Below are positions 28,391 through 36,971 of a DNA stretch of 64,000 bases, piece by piece; positions within the stretch are counted from its first letter, which is position 1, and each line of letters opens with the position of its first letter. Below the pieces are notes generated by a model that worked only from the letters and a program-made list of their open reading frames with translations, was not told where the DNA came from and made no database searches. The DNA comes from Vibrio salilacus. GTDB taxonomy: Bacteria > Pseudomonadota > Gammaproteobacteria > Enterobacterales > Vibrionaceae. The stretch spans positions 124,001-188,000 of the forward strand of contig NZ_NIVQ01000004.1 in the NCBI RefSeq assembly GCF_002811245.1, given 5' to 3'. A program made the translations under genes and the position numbers.

Positions 28391-29815
28391 GTGCATCATA
28401 ACGTTTTTCTACCCGAAGCCTTTCTGAAAGAGATGGCAGAGATCCTCCCAAAGCATCTTAATATGGATGACTTTATCGCCGCCTGTCAGCGTCCTTTGCG
28501 TAAGAGTATTCGTGTTAATACTCTAAAAATATCGGTCGAAAGGTTTATGCAGCGTGCCCAAGATAAAGGCTGGAAACTAGAAGTCGTTCCTTGGTGTAAA
28601 GAAGGTTTCTGGATTGAGGCAGATGAATCACAAGTTCCGCTTGGTAATACCTCAGAGCATATGTCAGGGCTATTTTATATCCAGGAAGCCAGTTCGATGA
28701 TGCCAGTGTCGGCTCTGTTTACCGATGAAGATCGAGTCGCTGCAAGCGTGCTTGATATGGCGGCTGCCCCTGGTTCAAAAACCACCCAGATTGCAGCAAA
28801 AATGGCCAATAACGGCGTATTAATTGCGAACGAATTTGCCGCCAGTCGCGTCAAAGTACTTCATGCTAATATTGAGCGCTGTGGCGTACGCAATACGGCG
28901 TTGAGTAATTTTGATGGGCGCGTTTTCGGCGGATGGCTACCAGAGCAGTTTGACGCCGTACTAATAGACGCCCCCTGCTCTGGCGAAGGTACAGTCCGTA
29001 AAGATGCCGATGCGATGAAAAACTGGGATAAAGCATCCGTTATTGACATCGCCGAAACGCAAAAAGACTTGATTGAAAGTGCATTCCACGCCTTAAAGCC
29101 CGGTGGCATTATGGTCTACTCAACCTGCACTCTAAGCATCGAAGAGAATCAACAAGTTTGCCATCATCTCAAACAGACATTTGCCGATCAGGTTGAGTTT
29201 GAAAGTTTAGCTGGCTTATTCCCAGCCGCAAAAGAAGCGCTTACTGAAGAAGGGTTTCTTCATATATTTCCTCAAGTGTATGACTGTGAAGGTTTCTTCG
29301 TTGCTCGCATTCGAAAAACGGCGTCGGTTGACGCGCCGAAAGTTAAAAAGCGACTGGGTAAATTTCCGTTCGAAAAAGCAAGTGCCAAAATTGAGCAAGA
29401 AATCACTGAACAACTAAAACACACTCTTGATATTGACCTACCCGAACAAGCCTGTGTTTGGCTACGCGACAAAGATGTGTGGTTATTTCCATCCGCTTTA
29501 GAGCCCATGCTTGGTGAGCTTCGTTTTTCACGGATGGGAATCAAAATCGCTGAAACACACAAAAAAGGTTACCGCTGGCAGCACCAAGTCGCAACAGCAT
29601 TAGCGACCGGTAAAGAACAAATGTGCGTAGCACTTTGTGTCGAAGACGCACGTGAATGGTACATGGGACGAGATGTCCGACCTGAGGGAATGTCAGGACA
29701 AGGTGAAGTACTAGTCACGTACGATAACGATGTGATTGGATTGGGAAAATGGGTTGGTAATCGAATTAAAAATGGTTTACCGCGAGAGCTTGTGCGCGAT
29801 AAAAACCTATTTTAA
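28391..29815 (+). CDS. rsmF: 16S rRNA m5C1407 methyltransferase RsmF
   Basis: 474-residue SAM-dependent RNA m5C methyltransferase (YebU). Catalytic motifs: AAPGSKTTQIAAKM (SAM site, about 124), DAPCSGEGTVRKD (motif IV Cys, about 195) and YSTCTLSIEENQ (motif VI nucleophilic Cys, about 245); the C-terminal third has the PUA-like end with GYRWQHQVA and LPRELVRDKNLF. Starts with GTG in a position fitting the family N-terminus. Follows letAB as yebU follows yebST in E. coli. Confidence 0.96.
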   Translation: MHHNVFLPEAFLKEMAEILPKHLNMDDFIAACQRPLRKSIRVNTLKISVERFMQRAQDKGWKLEVVPWCKEGFWIEADESQVPLGNTSEHMSGLFYIQEASSMMPVSALFTDEDRVAASVLDMAAAPGSKTTQIAAKMANNGVLIANEFAASRVKVLHANIERCGVRNTALSNFDGRVFGGWLPEQFDAVLIDAPCSGEGTVRKDADAMKNWDKASVIDIAETQKDLIESAFHALKPGGIMVYSTCTLSIEENQQVCHHLKQTFADQVEFESLAGLFPAAKEALTEEGFLHIFPQVYDCEGFFVARIRKTASVDAPKVKKRLGKFPFEKASAKIEQEITEQLKHTLDIDLPEQACVWLRDKDVWLFPSALEPMLGELRFSRMGIKIAETHKKGYRWQHQVATALATGKEQMCVALCVEDAREWYMGRDVRPEGMSGQGEVLVTYDNDVIGLGKWVGNRIKNGLPRELVRDKNLF

Positions 29816-29865
29816 TCGGTCATGCTAAGGCATAAATTACACATCGAAGCGCGCATAACCAGTAG

Positions 29866-29879
29866 AACGAACTATAATT
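29866..29879 (+). promoter_or_regulatory. Sigma-S-like promoter of the SdsR-like RNA
   Basis: CTATAATTA with TATAAT at 29873-29878 and a C immediately before, about 7 bases upstream of the inferred RNA start. No TTGACA-like element is seen 17 bases upstream, as in many sigma-S promoters. Confidence 0.55.
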
Positions 29880-29884
29880 AATCA

Positions 29885-29979
29885 TGTAAACAGGCAAGAG
29901 TAATTAAATGATTTACGCAGGCTCTCACTGAGCCCTTCCCCTAGGCCCAAAGCAGGATCAGCAATGGGCCTTTTTTTTT
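29885..29979 (+). ncRNA. sdsR: Candidate SdsR (RyeB)-like small RNA
   Basis: A free-standing transcription unit between rsmF and the cvfB-like gene. A promoter with a CTATAAT-TA extended -10 (TATAAT at 29873-29878, C just upstream, no good -35) looks sigma-S type. The transcript would begin near 29885, hold a short hairpin GGCTC-TCACT-GAGCC (about 29920-29934), a single-stranded CTTCCCCTA and a strong terminator (AGGCCCA ... TGGGCCT then nine T) ending near 29979. This order and several stretches (GGCTCTC, GAGCC, TTCCCCT, CAGGATC) correspond to the 3' half of enterobacterial SdsR as I remember it, and E. coli sdsR lies a few genes beyond yebU (rsmF). The 5' portion is divergent. Exact ends and identity need RNA data. 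Confidence 0.65.
29944..29979 (+). terminator. Terminator of the SdsR-like RNA
   Basis: AGGCCCA / TGGGCCT stem with a 15-base loop and nine T. It also would stop rsmF read-through. Confidence 0.9.
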
Positions 29980-29996
29980 CGAGCCATTCATTTTAA

Positions 29997-30830
29997 TTAG
30001 CTTAAACGAATGCCCTCTTTTTCAATTACAATTTTACCTTGCTTGTACAAACCGCCAATAGTTTTCTTAAACGTGCCCTTACTGGTTCGAAAAGCGGCAA
30101 AAATATCTTCAGGGCTCGACTTGTCATTGAGTGGTAAGAACCCGCCTTTTTTCTTAAGTAAATCGAGAACTTTTTGGCTCAAATCATCCATCTTACTCAC
30201 GCCAATCTTTTGCAAAGAGAGATCGATTTTGCCATCTTCACGCACGCTCTTGATGTAACCCTTGAGTTTTTTACCAACAAATAGCTTACCAAATACGTCC
30301 GAGGTAAATATCATTCCCCAATGTAGCCCTTCGACAATGGCTTTGTAGCCCAGATCACTGCGCTCTGCGATAATCAAGTCAACTTGTTGATTTTGTTTAT
30401 AGTTAGCCGGCGTTTTATCAAGCAGCTTATTAAACTTGGTGGTACCTACAATGCGACCAGAGGCTTTGTCGGTGTAAACATAAACCAGTACGTTTTGACC
30501 TTCAGAAAAACGCACACGCTGCTCACTGAACGGGATCAAAAGATCTTTCTCTTTAATTCCCCAGTCAGCAAAAGCGCCCGTCGCGTTAACGCCTTGGATT
30601 TTCATTAATCCCCACTCGCCCACTTGTGCGATCGGGGTTTCAGTTGTAGCGACTAACTGACTGTCAGAATCAAAGTATAAAAAAGCATCGATATAACCGC
30701 CCACTTGAGTACCTTCAGGCACATGACGATTAGGCAGTAGTACGGTGCCATAGTCGCCCGCATCAAGAAATACGCCAAAATCGGCTTTTTTTACAACTTC
30801 TAAGTGGTTAATCTGACCAACTTTAATCAT
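29997..30830 (-). CDS. S1-like RNA-binding protein, CvfB/YitL family
   Basis: 277 residues. Three consecutive S1-type OB domains can be seen (starting near IKVGQINHLEVVKKADFGVFLD, GEWGLMKIQGVNATGAFADWGI and GLHWGMIFTSDVFGKLFVGKKLKGYIKSV) followed by a winged-helix C-terminal domain (DLLKKKGGFLPLNDKSSPEDIFAAF ... GGLYKQGKIVIEKEGI). This is the CvfB fold, whose Staphylococcus member influences virulence gene expression and binds RNA; the role in Vibrio is unknown. Divergent from the membrane-protein gene at 30922. Confidence 0.85.
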   Translation of the reverse strand: MIKVGQINHLEVVKKADFGVFLDAGDYGTVLLPNRHVPEGTQVGGYIDAFLYFDSDSQLVATTETPIAQVGEWGLMKIQGVNATGAFADWGIKEKDLLIPFSEQRVRFSEGQNVLVYVYTDKASGRIVGTTKFNKLLDKTPANYKQNQQVDLIIAERSDLGYKAIVEGLHWGMIFTSDVFGKLFVGKKLKGYIKSVREDGKIDLSLQKIGVSKMDDLSQKVLDLLKKKGGFLPLNDKSSPEDIFAAFRTSKGTFKKTIGGLYKQGKIVIEKEGIRLS

Positions 30831-30921
30831 GTCAACTGTCTCTCATTAAATTTGCGGTGATTATAGCGAATCTCTGATATGCTTGCGCCAGATATTTGGT
30901 ACTTTTTTCAGGAGCTCTTTT

Positions 30922-32313
30922 TTGTTAACTGTTGATAAGCAGGACGGCATTACTCTTAAAATTTCACATGCAATGAATGCCACCAAAAAGTCAGATCTCG
31001 ATCTGTACTTTTTTATTCCTGGCGAGCTGGGTTTAACACCAGACGTGCTGAAAGAGGCTGAGTTTTACTACGAATCGATGACACAGAAACGTGCTTACTA
31101 CAGTGACAAAACCCTACTTCCTCTGGTGCACAGTCGCCTAGCCAAACGTGGTCGTCTCTCTTCAACCCAATACCGAGTCAGCTTAAGCCTATTCGCATAT
31201 CAATATGTTATTGCGTTAGACAAAGCCGTCAACGAATTAAACAAACACAACAAAGAGTCGGTCACCATCGATGAGGTCGACGAAGTTATCTACCTGTCAC
31301 TGGATATTCTTAAAAAACTTCGCCGAAGTATACCATACGAAGAGAGCCTCAAGCGTTACTATGCCAATATCGACAACTATCTGTCTTGGTATACTGGTCA
31401 GCGCCTCATGTCGCTGGTGGCACATATGCCGCGCGACAGTGAGTATAAGAGTTTAAAAGAGAGCTTACTCGCGATTGTTGAAAAAGAAGCCGCTCACCGC
31501 AAGCTTAATAACTACAACTCAAAACATGTTCGCGATGACGTTACACGCCTAAGCAACAAAATGCGTCTGCTGCGCCGCTTAATCGAGCACCCTGTCGTTT
31601 TGCAAGAGAAAACACAATCACTTGGTAACAACATGAAACGTGCAGTGAAAGGCAGTGCGACAGGCTTCGTGATGGTTTTTGTTACCATTACGGCTATTTT
31701 GGCTCGTGACTACTGGGGCGAAATCACTGTCTCTTTTATTGTGTTAATGTCATTCGTTTATGCCTTGCGTGAAATATTTAAAGATGATTTGCGCGATGTC
31801 ATGTGGCGTTGGATTCGTAAAGGTCGCCCCAAATGGCGCAAGATGTTCTTAGATCCCACCACCAAAAAGGCCGTAGGACAGAAGCTTGAATGGCTCGACT
31901 ACAAAATGTTCGAGAAATTGCCTGATCGTATCAAGCAAATTCGTAAAAAGCGCGTCGTGCAGCGCGAAGAACAAGTATTACACTACAGCTCAAAAACTGA
32001 AATGTCGACCTCCAAGTTTATGAGTGGTTATGAAGAAACGCGAGAGTCCATGTTGGTCAGTCTGCGCGCGATTACCCGTTTAATGGATAAAAGCTCAAAC
32101 AAGATCTATATCAATAATAATGGTCAAGTCAGCCGCGAATCAGTCGAAAAGCGCCACCTGGTGAACCTGATTGCTCGCGAGAACAATTATGATGGCCACC
32201 CCAAATATTATCGCTGGAAGATCGTGCTAAACCGGAGCAAAATCGTTGCCGTCGAAGAGATTGAGGTCGAAGAAGTTAATCACCCATTTTCTTCAGTGAA
32301 AGAGTCAACATAA
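30922..32313 (+). CDS. Membrane protein of unknown function
   Basis: I do not recognise the family. With the TTG start at 30922 (GGAG 7 bases before) the product has 463 residues and begins LTVDKQDG; an in-frame start at 30883 would add 13 residues but lies in the promoter region. The N-terminal 230 residues look helical and soluble; two membrane helices follow (GSATGFVMVFVTITAILA and ITVSFIVLMSFVYAL, about 244-285), then a basic region (WRWIRKGRPKWRKMF, QIRKKRVVQREEQ) and a C-terminal domain with many charged residues ending EEIEVEEVNHPF. The topology suggests two cytoplasmic domains joined by a hairpin. The 3' end overlaps the convergent gene at 32276 by 38 bases. Confidence 0.75.
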   Translation: MLTVDKQDGITLKISHAMNATKKSDLDLYFFIPGELGLTPDVLKEAEFYYESMTQKRAYYSDKTLLPLVHSRLAKRGRLSSTQYRVSLSLFAYQYVIALDKAVNELNKHNKESVTIDEVDEVIYLSLDILKKLRRSIPYEESLKRYYANIDNYLSWYTGQRLMSLVAHMPRDSEYKSLKESLLAIVEKEAAHRKLNNYNSKHVRDDVTRLSNKMRLLRRLIEHPVVLQEKTQSLGNNMKRAVKGSATGFVMVFVTITAILARDYWGEITVSFIVLMSFVYALREIFKDDLRDVMWRWIRKGRPKWRKMFLDPTTKKAVGQKLEWLDYKMFEKLPDRIKQIRKKRVVQREEQVLHYSSKTEMSTSKFMSGYEETRESMLVSLRAITRLMDKSSNKIYINNNGQVSRESVEKRHLVNLIARENNYDGHPKYYRWKIVLNRSKIVAVEEIEVEEVNHPFSSVKEST

Positions 32314-32755
32314 ATTCCGCCATCGGCTCATCGCCATGCAATGATGGGCAAATAGCGGTTATTTTGACCGCTTGATTGACACGTTCGCCAGTCTTAAAAG
32401 TTTCGGCAAGCATTTCATCAATCAACGGTCCATCTTCACAAATAAAATGCACATCCGCTTCTGGCCGTTTTAAAAATTGCCCGTCCACCGCTTTAAATGC
32501 CAAAGAGACTTTCTGACCGCACTGTTGCGCTTTATTCATTGCCATAAATCCGCCAGCAACATCCGCTCCAACCGCGAGTACACCAAAGTACATGCTATTG
32601 AGATGATTTTTAGTTCGGCGTTTGAGAGGAATTTTTACTTCAACTCGGTTTGAGTCTAGCTGTAACAATTTTGGCCTTGCTAACCAGATAAAAGGGACTT
32701 TGAAAAAACCAAACATGTTAAGGTAGAGATTTGCTTTAGTAAGTGGTGATAACAT
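32276..32755 (-). CDS. DUF4442 / hot-dog thioesterase-like protein
   Basis: 159 residues with the hot-dog fold pattern of the DUF4442 (PaaI/YiiD-C-like) group: LTKANLYLNMFGFFKVPFIWLARPKLL, NHLNSMYFGVLAVGADVAGGFMAM (the central helix region) and a long beta sheet. A catalytic role on an acyl thioester is inferred from the fold; the substrate is unknown. The start is taken as ATG 32755 rather than the TTG at 32782. Its 3' end overlaps the convergent gene ending at 32313. Confidence 0.72.
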   Translation of the reverse strand: MLSPLTKANLYLNMFGFFKVPFIWLARPKLLQLDSNRVEVKIPLKRRTKNHLNSMYFGVLAVGADVAGGFMAMNKAQQCGQKVSLAFKAVDGQFLKRPEADVHFICEDGPLIDEMLAETFKTGERVNQAVKITAICPSLHGDEPMAEFMLTLSLKKMGD

Positions 32756-32864
32756 TGAACTTGTCCGACCAGTAAAATTCAATCTAGTTCATAACGAACA
32801 ACGCCCAATGTCAACATATCATTAACATTGAGCGTATAAAGAGTGATATGATACCAAACAGGCA

Positions 32865-33752
32865 TTACACTGTCACAACAACATCTACCTGATCGTGCTC
32901 AGCAAGATACTCTTGCAGTCTCGGATAAGCGACTAGACCACTGCTGGTCACAACCACTGGTTTATGCGTGTTTACTGCTGACGCCACCGCTCGTTCCATC
33001 AATTGCAACACTGCTTCGCTTTGTGGATCGAATAAGTAATCGAGAGGCTCGCTGAGTCTGTCGATCCCCAACGTAAATTGGGTTAAGTTTTCAAGATTGA
33101 TGACCAAACCATCGAAATAATGCAGCAATCGTTCCGACAACAGAGCCGCTGAAGGAACATCAATACGATAAAAAACCTTAAGACCGTCAAGACCACGTGG
33201 CAAACCTTGTTCAGCAAGCAAATCAATGATCTTCGCCGCATCAGATAAGCTACGCACAAAAGGCACAACAATATCGATAATGTGACCCTGCTCTTGAAGC
33301 GCTTTAATCACTTGACACTCAAGAGCGAATTGCTGGCCTAACGCTTGGGTCGCATAACGAGAGACGCCACGAACACCTAATGCAGGATTGGCTTCTTGTG
33401 CTTCGCATTGCCCCCCTAGCAGTGAGCGAAAACTGTCACTATCAGCGCAACTTAAACTCACGCGGATCGCCTGATGACTTGGCTGAATCGCGTGTTTGAT
33501 TTTGCCGCTTAAGGTTTGAACAAAATGAGACTCCGCCTCACGATCACCTAAAATTGCATTGATTGATGCTTGTTCCCTGTCATTAAGGGTAGAGTCATTT
33601 AAGTGATGTAGGGGGTGGTAAAAAATGTGCTCTAAGATCATCTCAGACAAAGAGACATATAGGTGACTATCACCACTTGGCTCTTCAGCGCTAGGAAGTG
33701 ACTGCCCCAAAGTGAGTGCTGGATGCAAACTGCTTGAACTGTTTAAACTCAT
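32865..33752 (-). CDS. Orphan PEP-synthase C-terminal (PEP-binding) domain protein
   Basis: 295 residues. From about residue 145 on it resembles the C-terminal TIM barrel of PEP synthase (PpsA): EANPALGVRGVSRY, FALECQVIKALQEQG, IVVPFVRSLSDAAKI, GLPRGLDGLKVFYRIDVPSAALLSERLLHYFDGLVI, LTQFTLGIDR and LFDPQSEAV. The ATP-grasp and phosphohistidine domains are absent, and active-site residues differ: the GFRG Arg remains, but EIPSN is DVPSA, SNDMTQ is LENLTQ and the general-acid Cys of ICGQG is lost (VTSSG). It cannot be a PEP synthase; a PEP-sensing or structural role is conceivable. Start at 33752 follows GGAG. It diverges from the DAHP synthase gene, a PEP-consuming enzyme. Confidence 0.75.
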   Translation of the reverse strand: MSLNSSSSLHPALTLGQSLPSAEEPSGDSHLYVSLSEMILEHIFYHPLHHLNDSTLNDREQASINAILGDREAESHFVQTLSGKIKHAIQPSHQAIRVSLSCADSDSFRSLLGGQCEAQEANPALGVRGVSRYATQALGQQFALECQVIKALQEQGHIIDIVVPFVRSLSDAAKIIDLLAEQGLPRGLDGLKVFYRIDVPSAALLSERLLHYFDGLVINLENLTQFTLGIDRLSEPLDYLFDPQSEAVLQLMERAVASAVNTHKPVVVTSSGLVAYPRLQEYLAEHDQVDVVVTV

Positions 33753-33965
33753 TACTGCTCCGTGCAAAGGTTTTATTGTCTTATACCCACTCAACATAAC
33801 GCCCGACCTTAGGGAAAACAAGAGCCAAAAGCATTTTTAACTTACTAAAATGCATAAAATTTCACTTTTACACTTAAGCAAGCGTAAGAATCCAGATAAG
33901 TAGTTTATTCCTCGGTTGGTTTCCGTTATCTTTACCGCTTCGCAATAAAAAGAACAGGCTGTGGT

Positions 33966-35018
33966 ATGCCACTGAAAACCGATGAATTAAGAACCCAACC
34001 TTTAGGGCCCATGCCAACTCCGGCAGAATTAGGTCAAGCTCATCCTATTACCGATGAAGTCGCTGAGCGTATCGCACTATCTCGTCGTCAAATTGAAAAT
34101 ATCCTAACCGGTGAAGATCAACGTCTTCTGGTGATTGTTGGGCCATGTTCAGTTCATGACACGGCCGCGGCCATCGACTATGCACAGCGTCTCGCCACTG
34201 TCCAAGAGCAGTATAAAGATCAACTGTTCATCGTCATGCGAACTTACTTTGAAAAGCCGCGCACGGTTGTAGGCTGGAAAGGATTAATTACGGATCCCAA
34301 TCTTGACGGATCTTACGCCCTCGAAGCTGGATTGAATAAAGCACGTAAACTACTATTAGACATCAACAAGTTAGGTCTAGCAACGGCAACTGAGTTTTTA
34401 GATATGATCACAGGTCAGTACATCGCTGACTTGATTACTTGGGGGGCTATTGGGGCACGTACCACTGAGTCACAGATTCACCGTGAGATGGCTTCTGCTC
34501 TTTCGTGTCCTGTTGGCTTTAAAAACGGCACTAATGGCAATATCAAAATTGCAATTGATGCTATCCGCGCGTCTCAAGCTTCGCATTATTTCTATTCGCC
34601 AGATAAAAATGGCCGCATGACGGTCTATCGCACCAGCGGCAACCCGTATGGCCATGTAATATTACGTGGTGGCGAAAGCGGCCCTAATTTTGATGCTGCC
34701 TCTGTTGACGCTGCCTGCAAACAATTAGCTCAGTTTGGACTACCGCAACGTTTAGTCGTCGACTTCAGTCATGCTAACTGTCAGAAACAGCATCGTAAAC
34801 AACTTGATGTGACAAAAGACATCTGCGAGCAAATTAAGTCAGGTAATAATCAAGTTGCTGGCATTATGGCCGAAAGCTTTATTCTTGAGGGCAACCAACC
34901 TATGGATGATCTCGGCAACCTCACTTATGGCCAATCTATCACCGACCCTTGCTTGGGTTGGGACGATACTGCCACTATGCTCGCAATGTTAGCGGATGCT
35001 GTTAAATCACGCGGTTAA
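33966..35018 (+). CDS. aroH: DAHP synthase, AroH-like (tryptophan-type) class I
   Basis: 350-residue type I DAHP synthase that condenses PEP and erythrose-4-phosphate, the first step to aromatic amino acids. Motifs: GPCSVHD (about 59), EKPRTVVGWKGLI, GAIGARTTESQIHRE (about 162), KNGTNGN, and DFSHANCQKQHRKQLDV (about 260). Among E. coli isozymes the segments FLDMITGQYIADLI, QIHREMASALSCPVGF and CQKQHRKQL match AroH rather than AroG or AroF, so tryptophan feedback is likely, but this is inferred. No TrpR operator was recognised. It is followed 15 bases later by yajQ, probably cotranscribed. Confidence 0.9.
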   Translation: MPLKTDELRTQPLGPMPTPAELGQAHPITDEVAERIALSRRQIENILTGEDQRLLVIVGPCSVHDTAAAIDYAQRLATVQEQYKDQLFIVMRTYFEKPRTVVGWKGLITDPNLDGSYALEAGLNKARKLLLDINKLGLATATEFLDMITGQYIADLITWGAIGARTTESQIHREMASALSCPVGFKNGTNGNIKIAIDAIRASQASHYFYSPDKNGRMTVYRTSGNPYGHVILRGGESGPNFDAASVDAACKQLAQFGLPQRLVVDFSHANCQKQHRKQLDVTKDICEQIKSGNNQVAGIMAESFILEGNQPMDDLGNLTYGQSITDPCLGWDDTATMLAMLADAVKSRG

Positions 35019-35033
35019 TATAAGGATACTAAG

Positions 35034-35519
35034 ATGCCATCATTTGATATCGTTTCAGAAATCGATACTGTTGAACTGCGCAACGCTGTAGATAATGCCT
35101 CGCGAGAGCTTACTACACGTTTTGACTTTAGAGGCGTAGAAGCGTCATTCGAGATGCAGAAAGACGAATCGGTCAGAATGAACGCTGAGGGTGATTTTCA
35201 ACTCAAACAGATGCGCGACATTTTACGCGCAAACTTAGCCAAACGTGGGGTTGATGCTAACGCGATGGAAGCCAAACAAGAAGAGGCGTCAGGGAAAAAC
35301 TGGCACCAAATTGTGGCTTTCAAGCAAGGTATCGAAACCAGTATGTCGAAAAAGATCGTTAAGCTAATCAAAGACAAAAAGATGAAAGTTCAAGCCTCTA
35401 TTCAAGGCGAGAAAGTGCGAGTCACTGGTAAAAAACGTGATGACTTGCAAGCTGTGATGTCCGTGATCCGCGAAGCTGAACTCGGTCAACCGTTCCAATT
35501 TGAAAACTTCCGCGATTAA
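35034..35519 (+). CDS. yajQ: YajQ family nucleotide-binding protein
   Basis: 161-residue protein of the YajQ family with the duplicated ferredoxin-like fold. Conserved start [33 protein letters not shown]-like [12 protein letters not shown] and end [12 protein letters not shown] are intact. Family members bind RNA/nucleotide; some Xanthomonas members bind cyclic di-GMP. AAGGA precedes the ATG; terminator follows. Confidence 0.95.
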   Translation: MPSFDIVSEIDTVELRNAVDNASRELTTRFDFRGVEASFEMQKDESVRMNAEGDFQLKQMRDILRANLAKRGVDANAMEAKQEEASGKNWHQIVAFKQGIETSMSKKIVKLIKDKKMKVQASIQGEKVRVTGKKRDDLQAVMSVIREAELGQPFQFENFRD

Positions 35520-35537
35520 GACTACTGATCGCTTAAA

Positions 35538-35567
35538 TAAAAAAGGCTGATTCTTCAGCCTTTTTTA
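35538..35567. terminator. Bidirectional terminator between yajQ and the siroheme synthase gene
   Basis: AAAAGGCTGA, loop TTCT, TCAGCCTTTTTT; serves both convergent genes. Confidence 0.9.
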
Positions 35568-35574
35568 TTACTGG

Positions 35575-36510
35575 TTAGGCACTGCCTAGTGTCAATACGC
35601 TATCACTCGCTTGAATAAAGGTCACTCGGCTTGCGGTCGGAGCAATAAATACCACCACTCTTAATTGCTCGGCTTTGGCGCTCTCAAGGGCCCCTGAGAG
35701 CTGGGCTTCACTAGTGTATTCGATACGTTCGGCATCACGACGCACTAAATCCACAAAACCAAACGGACATGAGTGGTCATAGAGCACAACTTCTGCTTGC
35801 TGCATTAACCTTAATGCCTTGAGAGTCAGTAATTCGACATCAACGCCGTACTCTATCCAAGTCACACTCCCCTTATCATCTACATCCATTGCTAGTACTT
35901 GTTGATAAGCCGTCTCAAGTTCGCTATTGGCCTGAGCTCTCTCGACGTCAACAAACGCAAAAAAACGCTCCCAGAACTTTCTACGCGCATCGACAGAGGG
36001 GAGTTTTTGTTTAATGTCATTGCGTTTGGATGCGGCAAAGTCCGCTTGAAGTCCAAGGTTCTGAGGCAAAATACTTTCTAACTTTTCACGCACATTACGA
36101 ATAAGTACTGGCGCGGCACCACCGCTAGAAATCGCGAGTTGGATACGCCCACGATTTACAATAGAGGGGGTAATAAAGTCGCAGAACGGTTGGTCATCAA
36201 CAACATTAACCAATATCCGCTTACGCTTGGCATCATGATGAACTTGATGATTTAAGCTCGGGTTATCCGTCGTCGCCCACACTTGCACATAATGAGGCTC
36301 GAGTAAGTCTGCCGAATAAAAGCCTTGTACCCACTGACAATGAGCATCGTTGATCAAAGCCATTAAGTATGGCTCAACCTGAGGCGAAATAATCGTGACC
36401 GCCGCACCAGCTCGAACTAAGCTGTCAACTTTTCGGCAAGCGACTTCTCCGCCACCCACAACTAGGACGGGTTTATTCTTCAGATCTAGAAACAGTGGAA
36501 AATACTGCAT
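35575..36510 (-). CDS. Siroheme synthase (precorrin-2 dehydrogenase/ferrochelatase) with vestigial methyltransferase tail
   Basis: 311 residues. The first ~210 are the CysG N-terminal/Met8 bifunctional domain, which oxidises precorrin-2 with NAD+ and inserts iron: MQYFPLFLDLKNKPVLVVGGGEVACRK (NAD site), VNVVDDQPFCDFITPS (with the catalytic Asp) and AISSGGAAPVLIRNVREKLE (conserved Ser). The last ~90 residues look like the start of a uroporphyrinogen III methyltransferase domain (VELLTLKALRLMQQAEVVLYDHS, VDLVRRDAERI) but stop without its GGDPFIFGRG core, so that activity must be elsewhere. Start 36510 matches the family; an upstream TTG is unlikely. Confidence 0.88.
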   Translation of the reverse strand: MQYFPLFLDLKNKPVLVVGGGEVACRKVDSLVRAGAAVTIISPQVEPYLMALINDAHCQWVQGFYSADLLEPHYVQVWATTDNPSLNHQVHHDAKRKRILVNVVDDQPFCDFITPSIVNRGRIQLAISSGGAAPVLIRNVREKLESILPQNLGLQADFAASKRNDIKQKLPSVDARRKFWERFFAFVDVERAQANSELETAYQQVLAMDVDDKGSVTWIEYGVDVELLTLKALRLMQQAEVVLYDHSCPFGFVDLVRRDAERIEYTSEAQLSGALESAKAEQLRVVVFIAPTASRVTFIQASDSVLTLGSA

Positions 36511-36971
36511 TTCATTCCTTGAATTAAAAATAACGACTTTGCGCACGATACTACCAAAAATGGGGCATGACTTTCATGTGATTTCGATCATAGCCATAAT
36601 TAATCACCAAATTTCACATTATTTGCAGTCATATAAACCAGATCGTGACACCCATTCAACTTTCAAAATCTATAAGTATTGATAAATTTGTTACACCATC
36701 CTGTCGCACCAGAACTGTGAAGCGTTGCACTATTTACATTTAAGTAACATTTAGCCATTCTAGTGTCTGTCAGGAATTGTGAGTTCTCTCAAAAATCTTT
36801 TTAAATTATATATTTGAGAAATCACAAATCCTTTCCTACGCTTATAACTGGTTGATTTACTTAAGACTCGATAGCGAGCAATAGCAACCTAATAATGAAT
36901 AAAACACAACAATTTTAATCGTTGAATCAGGGAAACCCTGAGCAAACATGGATCATACAGGAAGGATACAA
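36511..36971. other. Intergenic region upstream of aapJ
   Basis: About 460 A+T-rich bases between the divergent siroheme synthase and aap genes. It must contain both promoters. At 36577-36592 there is a weak CRP-like TGTGA-N6-TCATA. No gene, repeat or riboswitch recognised. Confidence 0.5.

Noticed and set aside
36577..36592. CRP-like TGTGA-N6-TCATA upstream of aapJ
   Set aside because: Only one half matches the consensus well; such matches are frequent by chance in A+T-rich DNA.
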